Below, in pieces: positions 47,225 through 58,839 of a stretch of DNA of 64,000 bases. The stretch's first letter is position 1. Each line of letters starts with the position of its first letter. Made by a program: the position numbers and the translations under genes. The notes under the pieces were generated by a model, which had not been told where the DNA came from, ran no database searches, and saw only the letters and a program-made list of their open reading frames with translations. The DNA comes from Erinaceus europaeus (lineage: Eukaryota > Chordata > Mammalia > Eulipotyphla > Erinaceidae), in contig NC_080164.1 in NCBI RefSeq assembly GCF_950295315.1, positions 6,890,082-6,954,081 on the forward strand, in the 5' to 3' direction.

Positions 47225-47497
47225 TCTTTTTTCTGCCACCAGGACTATCGCTAGGGGTCAGTGCTCACACAGTTCCCTGTTCCAAGCAGCCCTCCTTTTT
47301 TTTTTTTTTTTTTTCCTCCCTCACTTTCTTTTACTGTTTGATAGATGGTGGGAGACAGGACGAGAGAGAGAGAGAACTGCAGTATTGCTCCACTATATAT
47401 GAAGCTTCCCACCATAAGTGGCGACCAGGGTCTTGAACCTGGGTCCCTGTGCACAGTAACATGTGCACTCTACTTGGTAAGCCACCACCTGTTCCCT
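47225..47497 (-). mobile_element. SINE-A' with 3' module
   Basis: 'ctgccaccaggactatcgct' module, T18, then 'gtttgatagatggtgggaga' to 'gtaagccaccacctgttccc'. Confidence 0.8.
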
Positions 47498-47659
47498 CCG
47501 AAAGGGAATTCTTTACAATTGGCCTATATTTTCACAATGTTTTCTATTGTGAATTTTCTGAGAGTTATAAGTTCTCTTACTGTAAAGATATTTTTAGTGT
47601 GCTTTTTCAGTTTGGTGCCTTTAGTCTTTTGTGACAGACAAAAAAAAAAAAATCATAAT

Positions 47660-48560
47660 ATAGTAAAAAGCATGGTTGTAATGACTAAACTATGGAAAAT
47701 AGTAAAACTTTGCAGATGACAGTATCCACAAGTGTTAGAACAGCATGGCTGTGTGATCAATTAATATGTTAACATCAGCTGTTATACCTGCAGTGAGGAA
47801 TGCACAGTCAGTTGCTAACAGAAGTATTAAAAATGGCATCAGAAAGAATGAAATACTTGGGAACATATTTAACAAAGGAGGGATAAGAGTTTTATACTCT
47901 GAAAATGGAAAAATATGACTGAAGGAAACCACAGAAAGCCTGCACCATGGGAAGGCATGCCGTGTTCACAGAGGAGACTGGGCATTCCGACGGCTGTCTT
48001 CCCAAACTGATCTACAAATTCAACACATACCCCATCCATTCCAACCAACTCCCTCTACAGAAACTACCAAGCTTATTTTTAGAATTCATAGGCAAACTTA
48101 AAGGACAAGGATTAGGCCAAGATAACCTTGAGCAAAGGAAATGAAGTTACTCATTCTGGTTTCCATTTCAAGTTGTATACACACATACCTAGAAACAAAG
48201 CGAAAGTCGAAGTTACAGTACTGAAGACTGTCACAGTGGCATGAAGACAGACGGATGTGTAGACCAGCGGGGTGGAATCGACAGTACAGAGGAAACCCTC
48301 GTATTTAGGCTCAACTGATCTGCAACCCCAGCTCTAAGACAGTTCAGTGGGAGAAACAATAATAGCCCTGCAGCATGGCTGCTGCTGGCAATGACTGAAT
48401 ATCTGCAAAAGAATGTAGTCTAAGCCCCAGCTTATACAGTGTATAAAAGTAAACTGGGTGAATCAAGCATCTAAATGTATGTTAAAAAAAATAAAAAATA
48501 AACAAGCTAAAACTACCAATAACACAAGCTAAAACTCCTTTAAGGGAAGAAAGCTTAAAG
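47660..48560 (+). mobile_element. L1 LINE ORF2 fragment
   Basis: 'gaatgaaatacttgggaaca', 'aaactgatctacaaattcaa' and 'aattcataggcaaacttaaa' follow the order of L1 ORF2's C-terminal third. Several frame breaks. Confidence 0.8.
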
Positions 48561-48646
48561 AGAGAATGAACACTATTGCCAATTCAGTAGGCTCTGGGAG
48601 ATGTGGGTGAGTGATAAAAGTTAAGAGTGATGGTAATGAATGCTAA

Positions 48647-48815
48647 ACAATGTACTGGTGGGTTTTTTGTTGTTGTTGCTATTGGATAGAGACAGAAATT
48701 GAGAGAAGGGGTTTATAGAGAGGAAGAGAGACAGACGCCTGCAGACCTGCTTCACCGCCTGTGAAGTGACTCCCCTGCAGGTGGGGAGCCTGGGGGGTGG
48801 GGACAATGTACTAGT
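48647..48815 (-). mobile_element. SINE-A, 5'-truncated, with target-site duplication
   Basis: acaatgtactggtg (48647-48660) and acaatgtactagtg (48802-48815) flank a copy lacking the tRNA-like head. Confidence 0.88.
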
Positions 48816-48907
48816 GATTTTTAATTCTGTAATTCAGATAAATTTATGTGAATGATGTCACAGTGAAGCTGTTGTTACTATTTTTTTTTTTTAATATGGA
48901 ACATTAG

Positions 48908-49038
48908 GCTAGGGAGATAGCGCTCTCATTAGCACAAGAAATTTTCATGCGTGAGACACCAGAGGTTCCAAGTTCAATCCCCTGCAATACCAAAAGCCAG
49001 AGCTGAAACAGTGCTCTGGTAAATAAAGAAAGAGAGAA
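48908..49038 (+). mobile_element. SINE-B
   Basis: 'ctagggagatagcgctctca' to 'aacagtgctctggtaaataa'. Confidence 0.85.
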
Positions 49039-49124
49039 TATTTTGCCTGTCTAAATGAATCCTAGGATAATCTAGCCTCACTTCCACATGTGCACTTCGA
49101 CATTTCTTTTAAATATATTTAGGG

Positions 49125-49240
49125 CAGGGGGAGATAGCATAATGGTTATGCAGAGACTCATGCCTGAGGCTCCAACATCGCAGGTTCAATCCCCTGCCTC
49201 ACCATAACCCAGAGCTGAGCAGTGCTCTAGTCAAAATAAT
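49125..49240 (+). mobile_element. SINE-B
   Basis: 'agggggagatagcataatgg' to 'gagcagtgctctagtc'. Confidence 0.9.
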
Positions 49241-49244
49241 AAAT

Positions 49245-49440
49245 AAATATGTATTTATGGGAGAGAAACAGAAATCCAGAGGGAGAGGAGAAATAGAGGT
49301 GGAGAGAGAAAGACTAACACCTGCAGTCTTGCTTCACTTACAGTACTCACCCCCTGCTGAAGGTGGGAACGAGAGGCTTGAACCTGGATCCTTGGCACGT
49401 TATAACGTCTCTCAACCTTAGATGAGCATCACCTGGCCCC
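49245..49440 (-). mobile_element. SINE-A', diverged
   Basis: 'gagagaaacagaaatccaga' to 'gatgagcatcacctggcccc'. Confidence 0.78.
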
Positions 49441-49687
49441 TGCATTTCTTTCTTTAAAAAAAATTTTTTTTTAATTATCTTTTTATTGGATAGAGACAGC
49501 CAGAAATTGAGAGGGTAGGGGAGATCGAGAGGGAGAGAGACAGACACCTCCAGTACTGCTTCACCACTTGCAAAGCTTTCCCCCTGCAGGTGGGAACCGG
49601 GGGCTCGAACCCGGGTCCTTGAGCACTGTAACATGTGCCCTCAACCAGATGCGCCACCACCCAGCCCCTGCTCCTGCATTTCTTATA
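49441..49687 (-). mobile_element. SINE-A' with target-site duplication
   Basis: ctgcatttctt flanks the copy on both sides (49440 and about 49674). Head 'gatgcgccaccacccagccc'. Confidence 0.9.
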
Positions 49688-50104
49688 GATTAGAAAACAG
49701 CAGATTTCCCCAAAATTGTAAACAGTTTTGTTTAATATCTATTAACATTATGTCACGTAAACCTGGACTAAGATTTGAAAATTTTGTGCTCTTTTGAAAG
49801 TTATAATTTTGCTTTTGAAAATTCTGCTAAATATATACATCTATATCTATATCTATCTATCTATCTATATATATATTGCTTTGAATCAAGTTTAACTTTT
49901 AAAAGAATGTGATGTCTGTAGAGTCCTGTATGTGGAACCTTGGTGAAGGGAATCTTCAATAAAGAGTAATGGACTCCCAAGGGACCCGCTTGTCCCCATG
50001 GCCTGAGATAGGGTCCCAACAGCTATTTATATATGTAAGGAAATATATTTATGCAGTGAATTAAAGTGAAAATACAGGGGATAAAAGTTGAGCATTTATT
50101 TTTA
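49688..50104. other. Unassigned intergenic sequence
   Basis: Contains short (TATC)n and (TA)n runs at 49840-49876 and AATAAA at 49959-49964; nothing else supported. Confidence 0.5.
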
Positions 50105-50396
50105 TTGCCACTAGGGTTATCACTTGGGGCTCAGTGCTGACCCTATGCATCCACTGCTCCTGGTGACCATTCTTCCTTTATTATTTTTTTTCTTCTTTGT
50201 ATTTTATTTGACAGGACAAAAAGAAATTGAGAGGGGAGGGGGGAGGTAAAAGGAGAGAGAAAAACACCTGTAGACCTGTTTCACTGACTGGATTGTGAAG
50301 GATCCCCACTGCAGGTAAGGGGTGGCAGCTCAAACCCAGGTCCTTGAACTTGATAACTATGTGCTCTTACCAGGTATGCCACTGCCCAGCCCCTTT
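50105..50396 (-). mobile_element. SINE-A' with 3' module, diverged
   Basis: Module 'actagggttatcacttgggg', body 'gacaggacaaaaagaaattg', head 'gtatgccactgcccagcccc'. Confidence 0.8.
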
Positions 50397-50853
50397 GCTC
50401 ACTTTTCTGTCCTTGGCGCTCAGGCAGACATAATTCTGGCATCTAGTAGTGGCCTGTATCAATGTTTTGTCTAGTGACTTCAGTATTTTTATGTCTGGAG
50501 ATATAATAGATGTGGATAATCTTGAGGTTAGAGTTGTACAATGGAACTAACCCAGTAAGGGTGAGAGATCACTTTAGGAACGATTTATTTTCATTCGAAC
50601 TCCTCAGTGACTTTGCATCTTGATTTTATATTCTCAGAGATAATTATTAAAGACTTCATTTCTTAAATTCATTGACTTTTAAAATGAGGTATATATAAGA
50701 AAATTTACTTCTTAGACGTGTAGAATTTGATGGCTTTTGATCATTGTATAATTTTCTACAACTGAGGTACTGGAAATTCTCATCACTCCAAAGAGTTTTC
50801 TTAGGTTTCTCTGTAGTTAATCTTTCTCGGGCCATGATTCCAGACAACTGATA

Positions 50854-50855
<2 letters not shown>
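50397..50855. other. Unassigned intergenic sequence
   Basis: No supported feature. Confidence 0.5.

Positions 50856-50856
<1 letters not shown>

Positions 50857-50930
<74 letters not shown>
50857..50930. repeat. (GT)n microsatellite
   Basis: About 36 pure GT units; begins at the tail side of the SINE-A' copy that follows. Confidence 0.97.
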
Positions 50931-50962
50931 TTGATAGAGATGAAGAAATAGCAGCATGGAGG

Positions 50963-51430
50963 TGTTGGTATGCATGAGACCCCTTCTGTTTCATTTGGTT
51001 TAAATCCCCCCTGCTTAACACTATTCTATTTACATAACCACTGCATTCTATTTACATAACCACTGTTAACAAGTTCCACCCTCCCTCCAGGGCTTTGGTG
51101 GTTCAGTGATAGGATTCTCGCCTGCTCCACCCCCCCTCCTTGTCACACCCTGATCCCCTCTTTGTCACACTCTGATTTTCACCAGTCACTTTTCTCTCCA
51201 CCCTCTCTATGTCACATCCTGTTTCCACCCTACTTGGCAAGTATATATAAAGACAGCATTGTGAGTTTTACGGTACTGTACTTTTGAGTTTAGCTTAGCT
51301 CGTCTTAGATTGTGCTGCGTCCTGCATGAATAAAGAGATACTGCCTACAGCTCAACCATGGTCCCTGGTCGTCTGTTACCCGCCCATGAAGCCAGCCCGG
51401 CGAAAACAACATAACCCGTCGAAAACAACA
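50963..51430 (+). mobile_element. Solo LTR of an endogenous retrovirus, 468 bp
   Basis: Perfect terminal inverted repeat TGTTG...CAACA. Flanks are tggagg (50957-50962) and tggaga (51431-51436), a 6-bp duplication with one change. U3 has a 21-bp tandem duplication (attctatttacataaccact, about 51024 and 51047), TATA at 51243-51250 and AATAAA at 51329-51334. The end repeats 'gtcgaaaacaaca'. No internal retroviral genes remain. Confidence 0.88.
51092..51125 (+). pseudogene. tRNA-Gly(GCC) 5' half, tailless retropseudogene inside the LTR
   Basis: gctttggtggttcagtgata and the next 14 bases match the 5' half of tRNA-Gly to within the anticodon loop (ctcgcctgc), then stop. Flanked by tccaccctccctcc (51075-51088) and tccaccccccctcc (51126-51139), 13 of 14 identical. 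Confidence 0.7.
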
Positions 51431-51586
51431 TGGAGAGAACAGATGGAGTTGAGAGACACACCTGCAGCACTGCTTCACCACCTGTGAAGCTTCGCCTCTG
51501 CAGATGGGGTGGGGGAACTTGAACCCGGATCCCTACACACTGTAATGTGTGCGCTCAACCAGGTGCACCACCACCATGCCATTGAT

Positions 51587-52349
51587 AAATACTGTTGCAC
51601 TTTGTAGAAAGAGACTAGCTGCCTTGGGCGTTTCTTCCTTCATGCCCTTCTTCTTTGTCTCCTAAGGAGAATAACCTCCCCTCCCTCTTCACTCTCGTAG
51701 GATGAGGACAAGCAGCCTTGTTTGATAGGCATGTTGATTCCTGCAGTTAGCATTCCTGGTTTTCCTATGCTAAATCCAACGATGAACCACAGATGGTGTT
51801 TGCAAGCTGTGTTCCATTATATCCTGAACAAGTTTTGGATAAGGTGATTGCTTCTAGTGCGCAAGGAAGAGAGGCCAAGCATACTGGGTGTCAAAGCCTA
51901 AAGCACAGGAGCAGGTTCACGCAGTTGAGCAAGTGTCTTATGTGACACACGCGTGGATCTTAGAAGGGAAGTGATGTGTCTACCACTATGTCCATCCAGT
52001 TTACTGCATCCTCAAAATCACCTTCAATGTCCCCTCCCCTTCCCAATTCCAAAAGGTTAGGCACGTCTTTCTTTCATTAGCCACTAGGCTAACGGAAGCA
52101 AAGCACGTTAGGAGAAAGGCCAACAGCTAGTAAAACAGCAGGACCACCGTTTGAACCCAAAGCTAACCTGACTCCAGAATTTCTTCAGCAAGAACTAATA
52201 AGCCTTTGGTATACAAGGGGAAAGTCAGGGCACCAAACCTCCCAGAAGTTCCATCCCTTCCTTCAAAGCTTTAAACATCAGGCTGAGATCTCTAGACGAG
52301 ATTGTTTGCCAAGTTCTCAATGGAGCACTTAGGAATGTCTGCTTTTGAG
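51587..52349. other. Unassigned intergenic sequence
   Basis: About 760 bp, mostly unique-looking; no conserved frame recognised. Confidence 0.5.
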
Positions 52350-52475
52350 GTGGTGCAGTGGATAAGGCACTGGACTCTCAAGCTTGAGGTCCTGAGTTCA
52401 GTCCCCAGCAGCACATGTACCAGAGCGATACCTGGTTCTTTCTCATCATTTCATGAACAAATTTTAAAATGATCT
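52350..52475 (+). mobile_element. SINE-C
   Basis: 'gaggtggtgcagtggataag', 'ctgagttcagtccccagcag', tail 'catttcatgaacaaatttta'. Confidence 0.88.
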
Positions 52476-52477
52476 TA

Positions 52478-52850
52478 AGGGGGTCTGGCGGTAGTGCAGC
52501 AGGTTAAGTGCACATGGTGCCAAGTGCAAGGACTGGTGTAAGGATCTCAGTTCGAGCACCCGGCTCCCCACCTGCAGGGAGTCGCTTCACAGGTGGTGAA
52601 GCAGGTCTGCAGGTGTCTATCTTTCTCTCCCCCTCTCTGTCTTCCCCTCCTCTCTGCATTTTTCTCTGTCCTACCCAAGAACGAACGACATCAACAACAA
52701 CAATAATAACCAGAACAAGGCTACAACAAAGGCAACAAAAGGGGGGGGAGGGGAAGGCCTCCAGAAGCAGTAGATTCATGGTGCAGGCACTGAGCCCCAG
52801 CAATAACCCTGGAGGCAAAAAATTAAAAATGTAAAAAGATCTTTAAAAAG
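52478..52850 (+). mobile_element. SINE-A, long variant
   Basis: 'gggtctggcggtagtgcagc' head; module 'agcagtagattcatggtgca' to 'aaccctggaggc'; flanks share 'gatctt'. Confidence 0.92.
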
Positions 52851-52857
52851 AAAAAAG

Positions 52858-53195
52858 AGGGAGTCGGGCTGTAGCGCAGCGTGTTAAGCGCAGGTGGCGC
52901 AAAGCACAAGGACCGGCATAAGGATCCCGGTTCGAACCCCGGCTCCCCACCTGCAGGGGAGTCGCTTCACAGGCGGTGAAGCAGGTCTGCAGGTGTCTAT
53001 CTTTCTCTCCTCCTCTCTCTGTCTTTCCCTCCTCTCTCCATTTCTCTCTGTCCTATCCAACAATGAAGACAACAGTAATAACTACAACAATGACAACAAC
53101 AATAATAACTACAACAATAAAACAACAAGGGCAACAAAAGGGAATAAATAAATAAAATAAATATTTAAAAAAAAAAGAAAAGAAAAGAAAAAAGA
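52858..53195 (+). mobile_element. SINE-A, full length
   Basis: Lies directly behind the previous copy in the same orientation; the (AAC/AAT) tail segment is expanded ('aacaataataactacaaca' twice). Confidence 0.93.
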
Positions 53196-53475
53196 ATGCT
53201 TTTTACTGCACCATGCAAAGCCCTCCTGGGGAAGGGGGAGATAGATGAGAGATGAAGGGGACTAGGGAGTCCTGGTAGGGGATGGTGGAAAAGGACCTGT
53301 GTTGGGGGGGTGCCTTGCAGACCCCTGTTATGGGGAGGTGAGAGGTCTCAGCCTGTCAACTGTAAACCACTAACCCCCCCCCAATAAAATGGGGGTGGGG
53401 AAGAATGTCTGCTTTTTAGTGCTCATTTCTGACTCAAAGCACCTTTGCCTACAATGTTGTAATTTGTCTAACATT
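53196..53475. other. Intergenic sequence, possible unclassified repeat tail
   Basis: 'aggtctcagcctgtcaact' to 'cccccaataaaatgggg' has the look of a retroposon 3' end with AATAAA, but no second copy in the window confirms it. Confidence 0.35.
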
Positions 53476-53479
53476 TTAA

Positions 53480-53737
53480 AATAATTTTTCCGTTAGCAAT
53501 TTAATGATGACTGACAAAATTGTGTTATAAGAGGGCTACAGTTCCATACAATTCCTATCACCAAAATTCCATATCCCCTCCCCTCCATCAAAAGTTTCTC
53601 TGTTGTTTTTTTTAATTTATTTATAAAATGGAAATAATTGACAAGACCATAGGATAAAAGAGGCACAATTCCACACCATTCCCACCACCAGAGTTGTGCA
53701 TCCCATCCCCATTCCCTTGAAAGTGTTCCTATTCTTT
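53480..53737 (-). mobile_element. Two RX 3' ends in tandem
   Basis: 53480-53606 and 53607-53737 each carry the RX 3' signature ('acaattccacaccattccc' and variants); the second appears inserted in or next to the first. Confidence 0.75.
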
Positions 53738-54030
53738 TTATTTTTTAAATTTTTTATAGATTTATTTATTTTCCCTTTTGTTGCCTTTTTTTTTTAAATT
53801 GTTGTCGTAGTTACTATTGTTATTATTGATGTCCTTCTTGTTAGAGAAGACAGAGAGAAGTGGAGAGAGGAGGAGGGGAAGACAGAGCGGGGGGAGGGGG
53901 AGAGAAAGACACCTGCAGACCTTCTTCGCCTGTGAAGCGACTCCCCTGCAGGTGGGGAGCCGGGGGCTCAAACCGGGATCCTTACGCTGGTCCTTGAGCT
54001 TAACCCACTGTGCTACCACCCGACCCCCAA
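53738..54030 (-). mobile_element. SINE-A with short head deletion
   Basis: Minus-strand; 'ggtccttgagcttaaccca' shows loss of about 18 bp from the tRNA-like head. Confidence 0.88.
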
Positions 54031-54514
54031 GGCTGCCTTTTATCAAGACTGACGCTCAGCTCTAATATCAGCTCCCAGTGATGTAAAGAACAAGGAGGAC
54101 CTTGAAAACTGTCATCCCAATAAGACAATTTTAATGACCAAACGATTTTTTTTAAAAAAGGAAAGTAGTCATCAGCTATAGAAGATGACTTGCTCTGGTC
54201 AGAATTAATATCCATCCATCCATCCATCCCTTCTTTATCCTTTTATTCAGAGAGGGGATATATATATGCCAAGTTGCCATGTAAATTGCAAATGCTGTCA
54301 TGAAGATAAGGTAGTTTCCTTGAGAAACTCATAGTCTAGTCACAAGGAAATTGAGCAGCAGTCTTCTCGCTCAGGCTCACCAGCCTGGACTCAGTGAAAA
54401 CATTCATCACACATACAGGCTGCCCCACAGATCATACTAAACCAAATCAATGCATGTGTGAAGGGAAAGGCTGTGTTGAACTTCTTATTTTTTTCTCTCA
54501 AAAACTCTTCCCCA
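54031..54514. other. Unassigned intergenic sequence
   Basis: A (CCAT)n stretch lies at 54211-54228; otherwise nothing supported. Confidence 0.5.
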
Positions 54515-54830
54515 GGGTCTGGTAGCGCAGCAGGTTAAGCGCACATGGCGCAAAGTGCAAGGACCAGTGTAAGGATCCCGGTTCAAGTACCCCACTCCCC
54601 ACCTGCAGGGGAGTCGCTTCACAGGCGGTGTAGCAGGTCTGCAGGTGTCTGTCTTTCTCTCCCCCTCTCTGTCTTCCCCTCCTCTCTTGATTTCTCTCTG
54701 TCCTATCCAATAACAATAATAACAACAAAGTTAACAAAAATGGGAAAAAATGGTCTCTAGGAGCAGTGGATTCATGGTACCGGCACTGAGCCCCAGTGAT
54801 AACCCTGGAGGCAAAAAAACAAAAACAAAA
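54515..54830 (+). mobile_element. SINE-A, long variant
   Basis: 'gggtctggtagcgcagcagg' head (a few bases missing), module to 'ccctggaggc'; flanks share 'aactctt'. Confidence 0.9.
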
Positions 54831-55959
54831 AAACAACTCTTTTAAGAGAGGTGATAAAGGAAGACTTGGTCCCGACAGGACCACTGAGCAGGGATTTGCA
54901 TTTTAAAGTTTGATGGTTATTTATAGGCCTTCTGATCTCTTTTCTCCCCTCTACTCGTCACCACCCACCCACTCCCAACCTTGCCTGCCTTCTCTTTCCA
55001 CTTAAGTCACAGGTCTCTAGGACAAGTGCCCAGATGTTCTGTGTCCATAGCCAGCACTCCCGTGTGAGGAATGCCAACTCTACAACATGAATTTTATTTC
55101 ACAGCTAGTTCTCACAGCCGTCTTGTAAGTTTCATTGCTATTTACCTTTTGTTGTTACTTGTGAAGGGAAAAAGAAAAGGAGGCTCAGGGAGGTCAAATA
55201 AACTTTAAAGAAAAATTTTTTTTTTTTTCTGAATCACTGATAACTGGTAGAGACAAAAATTTGGCTTGTATGTCCACATCTGCGACCTTTCCCTTCTGCA
55301 GGCTGCTTTGCAAAGATCCCTCTCGGAAAAGAGGGTCCTGCATTCCCGTTTCCTGACTGGTGTTACTCTGGAAATAGCCCAATAAATGTCACAGTGTGAT
55401 TTACTTGAGGAGAAGCCTGCAGCTGTCCTTTGCCTCTGCCTCTCTTCTCAGGCCCTGACTTTTTCCATTCCTTCTCCTCGTCTTTCGCTCAGACGCAAGC
55501 AGCCGGACAGCTGTGTGGCTCAGTTTGGAAGTGTCATCTGCTGTCCTGCCTGATCTGCTGAGCAAAGATGATGCCGCCCCATCCTCCCCCCCCACACACA
55601 AAAAAAATGTCCCAAACAAACCCAGAATGCCAGACCTTTATAGTTTTGCGACTGGAGGGAATCCTAGAAACCATCTGAGAAATGGAAGTTCAGAGAGCGA
55701 CTCAGGCAAGAGGAAAGATAAAGGGAAACACACCAGTGCCTATGGGTCTCGGGCCCTTTACCTCATAGCGTCTTTGCCTCAGTAGGTCATGTTGTGCTGA
55801 TGCTCTGGCTCAAGGTGCTCTTGATCCTGGGAGCAGGATCCGAACTCAGGTCAGTGTAGACGGTCCTTCCCTTTCTGTGGAATGTGAAGAGGGACTCAAA
55901 CCATCATACCCAGCTCTGATGACCGGTCTACACAGCTTCCTCCTACACAGAGGAGTAGA
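54831..55959. other. Unassigned intergenic sequence
   Basis: About 1.1 kb without a recognised young repeat. Open frames of 60-90 codons at 55401-55785 show no known similarity and no gene context. Confidence 0.5.
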
Positions 55960-56138
55960 CGGACAGCAAAGCCCGGGCCTAGGAGGTGGTGTTGGAAGTG
56001 AGCTGCTGAACTTGGATAGTGGAGCTCCTGGCTTTGATCCTGAGTGTCCTATGTGCCAGAGTGATGTTCTGGGTCTCTCTCCCTCTCCCTCTGTTTCCCT
56101 CTCCCTCTCTCTTTCTCATAAATAAATTCTAGAGGCCA
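55960..56138 (+). mobile_element. Old tRNA-like SINE (SINE-C relative)
   Basis: 'gctttgatcctgagtgtcc', 'cagagtgatgttctgggtct', 'ctttctcataaataaattc'. Confidence 0.65.
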
Positions 56139-56310
56139 GGTGGTGGTGGCACTTGTGGTACAATGCACATGTTATCCTTGAGGACCGTGATTCCAGCCCC
56201 TGGTCCCCGCATGGAGGGGGGGAAGCTTCATGATTGGTGAAGCAACACTGCATCTCTCTCTCTCTGTGTTTCTCATTTCTCTCTGTCTCTCTTCAATAAG
56301 TAAACAAGAC
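56139..56310 (+). mobile_element. SINE-A'
   Basis: 'ggccaggtggtggtggcact' to 'tctcttcaataagtaaac'. Confidence 0.85.
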
Positions 56311-56379
56311 ATTTAAAAATATGTCATAAATAAATGAATAAAAGCAATAAAGCACATCTTTTAAATGAATAGGAATGCA

Positions 56380-56585
56380 GAGAGATGGAGACATGGGAGA
56401 AATTTTCAAGTGGTAGAGCGTCAGACTTGCATGAACAGGTCTCCAGTTGGGTCCACAGGATCACATGTGCCAGAGGGTGCTCCAGTTTGTCTCTCTCCCT
56501 CTGTCTTTCTGTCTCTATCTCTCTCTTTTCTCTGTCTCATATGAGATTCTACGTATATAGTAAGTAAAATTAACTTAAAAAAAAA
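56380..56585 (+). mobile_element. Old tRNA-like SINE
   Basis: 'tcaagtggtagagcgtcaga', 'gttgggtccacaggatcaca', C/T-rich 3' half, A tail. Confidence 0.65.
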
Positions 56586-56639
56586 AACAGGCAACAAAGC
56601 AAAGCAATTAACCTGATGTCTTCATGACCTTACTGTGTC

Positions 56640-56885
56640 CACTTTGCATCTAAACCCCCAGCACCCTGTGTTTTGACCTGTTGTGCCAGCCCTGAAAACC
56701 AGAGACTACTTGCCAATCTGCAGTTTTTCCCCAAACCTTCTGAGATTGTAAAAAATACTGGGGTGAGGGTGGATGTTCAGCTTCATGGGGCTGGGGGTGG
56801 GGGGTGAGATGGGACACAGTGGTGGGAATGGTGTTTATGTACACTCTTATTAATTTGTAGTAATATAAATCACTATTTAAGTAAT
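56640..56885 (+). mobile_element. RX retroposon 3' end, diverged
   Basis: 'gacacagtggtgggaatggt' and the following AT-rich end resemble the family's 3' signature. Confidence 0.5.
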
Positions 56886-56999
56886 ATGAGAAGGGAAAAA
56901 CGGATTGAATGTCTCAAACTTTTTAAAGCACAGACTGAGTCTTTTTAATACATAGGCTGAGTCTTTGATATGTTGATTCTCTTAAAAGCTTAGTCCAGG

Positions 57000-58835
57000 G
57001 AGAACAGAAGCAACCGGTGACATAGCTATATACAAATAATGTCAAAGGACATAAATTATAGAGATGTTGTGTATGATACAGCAAATCCTAACAAAGGGAT
57101 TTTATAAAGTTAACCCAATTGCCAAATGATGTGATTATAGCAATAACTATCTATTGTCTTATTAAACCCTAAGACAGCAGCAACCTCCCGCTCCCTCTAT
57201 AGAGCCTATGTTTCCCCCAATCCTAGAACCTCTGGGGTGGGGCTCACTTTTCTGCATGCTTCTCTCAAGTCGTACCAAATGATACTGCATCCGCCAATCC
57301 CAGCCTAATCAATGCAAGGAAAACCATCTCAGCATGCTTCACCTCAGACTGTGTACAGAGATGTCAGACATGGAATGCCAGCCCTTTACCCTCATTACTT
57401 GAGTGAGACCTTTCCATTCATGGTATTCTCTGATTTCATTCCAGGAGGTTCACTTCCTAACAAAGTCCCAAAACCTAGATATAGACCAGGTCCTGTAAGA
57501 TAGAGCATATCTTCACATGTATCCATAAATTAGGGCAAAATATATACCTGAAAGCAAAAATACACAATAGTCTGCAGTGAGTCAGTATCAAGTTCATAAT
57601 GAAATAGTGTCTACTTAGACTTGGATACCCTCCTCACCTACTTCCTATTACAGTTCTCTCACTCACTCCAAAGCTAACCTCATCAAAGCAAGGACTGCAA
57701 AACCTGAATAAGGGCAAGAGACTGACATACTTTAATGATGACTCTTTAGTCACTATCAGGCCACCCCATCAGCTGGGGTTGTATTCGGGGAGTCCTGAAA
57801 TTCCCAAACAGACTTGATGGGCCTAGACCTCAAATAAATCCCTCTCTTCATTGTTACTGGTCATATCTATCAGGAACAACACAATAGACCCCTTTGTGGG
57901 CCCCCATAGGACCTTGCCCTCAACTTGGATCGACAATGGCAGAGAATGTTCCATCCTCCAAAGGGAGGGTGGACAACATACTCTATACACCTGACAAAGA
58001 TGGATCGATATTGGGGCAGCCTGGAATGCTTCTACTCATGACCACAGAATGTGACCTCAGACCTAGAGGGATGCAGAGGTCACATAGGCTCCTAAGCTGA
58101 TTATGGGCCCCAGATCATATCAAATCGATGGGGTTTGCAGTCAACAATATATATACACCTTTCCCATGTTTTGGAGCTACTCTCTTCCCTGATACAGATT
58201 TCTGGTCCTTTTTCCAGCCATGACATCATCTCCCCAGACAATAACTTGGATCCACCGGCCTATCAGATACCAGGGTCAGGGGAAAAAAGAAAAAGGAAAA
58301 AAAAAAAAAAACTAGTATAGCCATAGGCCCTTTGGAATTTGACTAAAATATGCCTACTAGCTATCTACAAAATGGAGGATCCCCCCCACCTCCCGCCAAC
58401 TCTTCATCTGCACTATTCCAGCCTTTAGGTCCATGAATAGTCAACAATTTGTTTGGCTTTGTATGTTAACTCTCTTGTCAACCACCAGGTTCCAGATACT
58501 ACCATGATACCGACCAGACTTCCCTGGACAGACGACCCCACCATGTGTCGTAGAGCCCCACTTCCCCAGAGCCCTGCCCCTCTAGGGAAAGAGAGAGACA
58601 GGCTGGGAGTATGGATTGACCTGTCAACGCCCATGTTCAGCAGGGAAGCAATTACAGAAGCCAGACCTTCCACCTTCTGCATCCCACAATGACCTTGGGT
58701 CCATACTCCCAGAGGGTCAAAAAATAGAAAGCTATCAGGGGAGGGAATAGGATGCAGAGTTCTGGTGGTGGGAATTGTGTCAAGTTGTGCCCCTCATCCT
58801 ATGGTTTAGTCAATATTTTTTATAAATAAAATATT
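57000..58835 (+). mobile_element. RX retroposon, longest copy (about 1.8 kb)
   Basis: Sense-strand element ending 'ggtggtgggaattgtgtca', 'cctatggtttagtcaat' and an A/AT-rich tail. Collinear with the minus-strand copies at 19.4, 33.3 and 35.2 kb. Contains no frame over about 85 codons and no recognisable protein. The 5' limit is uncertain. A (A)n insertion lies near 58300. Confidence 0.75.
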
Positions 58836-58839
58836 AAAA

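Larger units (their letters stand above)
50931..51586 (-). mobile_element. SINE-A' split by a solo LTR
   Basis: 'ttgatagagatgaagaaata' on the left and 'tggagagaacagatggagtt' to 'aggtgcaccaccacc' on the right form one minus-strand copy. Confidence 0.85.

Noticed and set aside
47010..47436. Phe/Leu/Ser-rich frames
   Set aside because: Produced by the CTTTC tract.
50963..51430. Retroviral genes next to the LTRs
   Set aside because: SINE sequence resumes directly on both sides, so these are solo LTRs; nothing coding remains.
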